A stretch of 64,000 nt of DNA. Source: Parapristionchus giblindavisi. Its lineage: Eukaryota > Nematoda > Chromadorea > Rhabditida > Diplogasteridae. The notes under the pieces are model-generated. The model was not told where the DNA came from. It did no database searches and worked only from the letters and a program-made list of their open reading frames with translations. Below are positions 61,145 to 64,000 of this stretch, piece after piece; within the stretch, counting starts at the first letter, position 1; every line of letters starts with the position of its first letter. Location: assembly GCA_943737045.1 (NCBI GenBank), contig CALSFV010000271.1, positions 310,001-374,000 of the forward strand, given 5' to 3'. A program made the position numbers and the translations under genes.

Positions 61145-61796
61145 GGGGGGCGATCGTTTTGCCAACGATCGTTTGCACAACGGATCCTAAATCGGTTGGG
61201 ATATGGCGCATGGCAACCTAAGTTGTACCATTGCTATCAGTGGGAGTGTACGGTAGTGGGCTGCCGTAACCGTCAGGAATCGCGAACTGATTTTTTTCAG
61301 TCGACCCATGACCCGGGGTTCATGGTTGAAAATGGCCGAAGTCGAAAAATTCACGATACTCCGAGACCATATACTAGTTGCCATTATATAAATAGTGAAC
61401 CAACATTTATCTTTCTGGATACCGTAACCCGTACTACCGTATTCAAACAGGGATTTGCCGTGAATTTCGCTATAATATTGTAGGGTACGGTAGCTAGATT
61501 ACGGTAGTTCGGGTTACGGTATCCAGAAAAAGAAAAGTTGGCTAACTGTTGATGCAATAGGAACTAGTATTTGATTTCGGGCCGTCATGAATTTTTCGAC
61601 TTTCGCCATTTTCAACCATGAACCCCGGGTCATTGGTCAACTGAAAAAAATCAGTTCGCGATTCCTTGCGGTTACGGTTTCCCAATACCGTACACTCCCA
61701 CTGATAACAATGGTACAACTTTGGTTGTCATACGCCAAATCCCAACCGATTTATGATCCGTTGTGCAAACGATCGTTGGCAAAACGATCGCCCCCC
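61145..61796. mobile_element. Foldback transposable element, 652 bp, long TIRs, 8-bp TSD
   Basis: The terminal inverted repeats are about 220 bp and roughly 90% identical, starting GGGGGGCGATCGTTTTGCC at the left and its complement at the right. The interior is also inverted (ATACCGTAACCC facing GGGTTACGGTAT), so nearly the whole element folds on itself. The flanks carry a perfect direct repeat AAATAAAC at 61137-61144 and 61797-61804. An 8-bp duplication is typical of hAT elements, but the ends are not a known hAT consensus to me. No transposase is encoded, so it would move only with help. Confidence 0.85.
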
Positions 61797-63710
61797 AAAT
61801 AAACACCCCTTTTTACAGTTATTCAAAAAAAAGTTGCAAAAAGAAAAGAAATTATACGAGATAGAGTGCGTACAAAGAGAGATGTTTTCTAAATTTCCTT
61901 TTTTTGAACATCACATTGAAAAATCTATGTTATGACTAGAATCTTTCACCGACAAAGTAAGTGAGAGAGTGTGGCCAGAGCGTAGAGTCAAATTAGATTT
62001 TAGTGTTGTCACTGTAAAGTACACCACCAAGAAATTGTAGATGACACAGTGTGATAAGTTACACCGCTGGCAACTTTAAAAAAATATTATTTATTTATCT
62101 TTAACGATAAACAGAGAGAGGTGCAGGTGAAAATCAATAAAATTATGGAATGTGCACCACACAATACCCATCGAAACGATTAAAAAATGGCAAAAATCGA
62201 GTTTTCAACGTTTGAATTTCCTTGAAATTCTTGAAAAATAGAAGAAAAAATCGATAAATATATGAAATGGGCAAAAGTGAGACGTTCCATGCTACGCTGT
62301 TGTCAACATGGAGGCCCAATTCAAATGATTACGGGTTTATATATAAATGTGGTCCCAAGAAAATTTGATATACAGAATTCAAAGATCGGTCATTCTGTAA
62401 ACCATTGATTACCAGTTACGTGCAAAATATTTCGCTTCTATTCTAATAATAACAGGGGTACGATATGAAAGTGCTTTTGCAACAAAAATATTGAATTTTG
62501 CGATATTGTTGCTCTTCTGTTTAGTCCAGTTTGATGTAACATAGACTTCATGGACTGGCAACCAAGTACATTCACTGACGGCAAACTGTCTCATATTTGA
62601 GACACAGGTTATCTAAGGTACGACAATTAGAGAAACGTTGCCTCATATGTGAGATAACTTAGTTAGCTTACTCCAGTCCCCGTTACAATCTCGAGCGAGA
62701 GAGTATTATCCAACGTGTCTTTTTGAGAGAGTTTGGAGTGAGCTAACCTTTCCCTATAGCTGAACAGTTAGACAACCTATATCTAAGAGAATTTGCCGTG
62801 AGTGTATTGATGAAGTAAAGGCACACACCGAGTACATTACGAGAGTGTTGCCAGAGCAGACAGTAAAATTATGTCAAGAAGATTTGAAAATTTGAGCGAG
62901 TGGAAATTTTATCTATAATTGGTCGTGAAGTTATGCATGAACGATACATTCGAGAAAAATGTGTGGAATAATCATTAAGGCACTCGATACAGATGAGATG
63001 ATAGATGCGGCATTATGCGAAAATTCAATTGATAAATGAGGGTTACGTTATAAATCACCTGTCTGCTGTCGTATAAGGGAGAAGAGAAAATTCAACGAAT
63101 TACTTTCGTTTTTTTATATGAATATGGTTTAAAGAATTGATAATTTATTACAACAGTTGTTCGGAAAGTCCCGGTAAATTTCATTCATAATTTCATAAAT
63201 TTCATTTACGAACGGCATAAAAATAAAAGGGCAGACAAATTCGGTCTTACAATAAAATCAAGAGTTTAGAGTATAAAATAAATAACAATGAAAAAAGCCG
63301 GCGGCATCTTATTGAATAAATTCAGACTAAAAATTCAAAATATAGAAGTGTGCATATTTGCGTTGAACACGACTGAGGTTATCATAATGGGCAGTGTGAA
63401 GTTGTTTATCACTGTTTCAACGATGCCTATGATTATCTCCAAATATGATATAACTATAGCTGACTGGTAGTCGTGCAGGAAACACCCATATTCCAACTAC
63501 TAATCACATTGCAGATAACTTATTCGTGACGTAACATTACGAGCAATAAAGCAAGAGGATTGTGTTCAATAGCAAACGGTGATTTATGGTGCCTTGACAG
63601 AATTGTACATAAGATTCATTGTTGCAGAGCGACAACAACTTGTAAAAAATTGTGATTTACGAAATTTTTTTTATTGGAACACTGCTCATGTGATCGTTTG
63701 GCGATCTTAT

Positions 63711-63810
63711 TAAAGAGAGCGCAACCTCACTCAATTTTATATTCATTGCGCACACTATCTCTGTTCTCTAACAACGAGAATGTATTGCGCGTCGAAGAGA
63801 CTATTGAGAG
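63711..63810. repeat. Rearranged fragment of the GGGAGCGT MITE family
   Basis: TAAAGAGAGCGCAACCTCAC is followed by the family's interior in reverse orientation (CTCTAACAACGAGAA) and ends with ACTATTGAGAG. Confidence 0.7.
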
Positions 63811-63860
63811 ATCCAAGCTATTTTTACTCTCCGTATTGGCAACTTTGGTGTTGAAATCCC

Positions 63861-64000
63861 TGCATGATCACGAATACAAGTATAATCATGCATGATTCGA
63901 CATTCCATGCATGATCATGCATGGAATATCCGGGGTTCGTGATCATGCATGGATCTTCCGTGATCATGCACGAATTTTTCGTGATCATGCATGGAATGAC
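63861..64000. repeat. GTGATCATGCATGG palindromic repeats running off the window
   Basis: Four to five copies of CGTGATCATGCATGGA-like units spaced about 25-30 bp, plus inverted copies. Same sequence family as 3585-3802. The block continues past the edge, so its length is unknown. Confidence 0.8.

Larger units (their letters stand above)
60109..64000. other. Right-edge noncoding region
   Basis: No gene is seen. Contents: a TCTGGTATTT-family foldback, the 652-bp foldback element, fragments of the CGCTCTGGC family near 61090 and 61955, a shared dispersed segment near 62090-62160 (also at 31140-31220), and the edge palindromic repeats. Confidence 0.55.

Noticed and set aside
61115..61483. 122-residue frame
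   Set aside because: Lies inside the inverted-repeat element; the matching frame in the other arm is broken.
1..64000. CRISPR arrays, bacterial operons, prophage or viral genes
   Set aside because: No direct-repeat/spacer arrays, ribosome-binding sites or viral gene families; all genes found are spliced and nematode-like.

Overview
The window looks like nematode nuclear DNA. Genes have many short exons, GT/AG introns and C. elegans-style TTTCAG acceptors, and the protein families are typical nematode ones: a LEC-1-like tandem galectin, a CYN-3/7-like cyclophilin and an SRE-type chemoreceptor. The dense ACGGTA and GATCAAAG intron motifs and numerous foldback elements suggest a diplogastrid such as Pristionchus. 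That genus assignment is an inference; no marker here proves it.

Layout. 1-5.1 kb: one small, apparently frameshifted secreted-peptide gene on the minus strand, otherwise noncoding. 5.1-18.9 kb: lec-1 on the minus strand. Its short form (277 aa) splices a 7-residue first exon onto eight galectin exons across a 10.7-kb intron. Inside that intron is a 7,572-bp open exon coding 2,524 residues of acidic repeat protein. It ends at a splice donor in exactly the phase needed to join the same galectin exons, so a second promoter would give a ~2,794-aa galectin. 23.4-24.2 kb: cyclophilin (plus). 25.2-27.0 kb: a second, secreted tandem galectin (plus). 28.1 kb: tRNA-Asp. 28.2-39.2 kb: gene-poor, rich in foldback repeats. 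39.2-44.7 kb: orphan class A GPCR (plus). 45.9-49.4 kb: three-finger C2H2 protein (minus), convergent with the GPCR. 49.4-55.5 kb: purine-rich and minisatellite DNA. 56.5-60.1 kb: SRE-type chemoreceptor (minus). 60.1-64 kb: a 652-bp foldback element with an 8-bp target duplication, then palindromic repeats.

Exon-level models were assembled by hand by matching splice phase and family similarity; in the six main models every junction keeps frame. The two galectins and the cyclophilin lie within about 22 kb, but orientation and spacing do not suggest one operon. No gene pair suggests a shared pathway beyond the two galectins. The strongest candidate for something undescribed is the giant repeat exon of lec-1, followed by a possible splice-controlled membrane leader on the cyclophilin.
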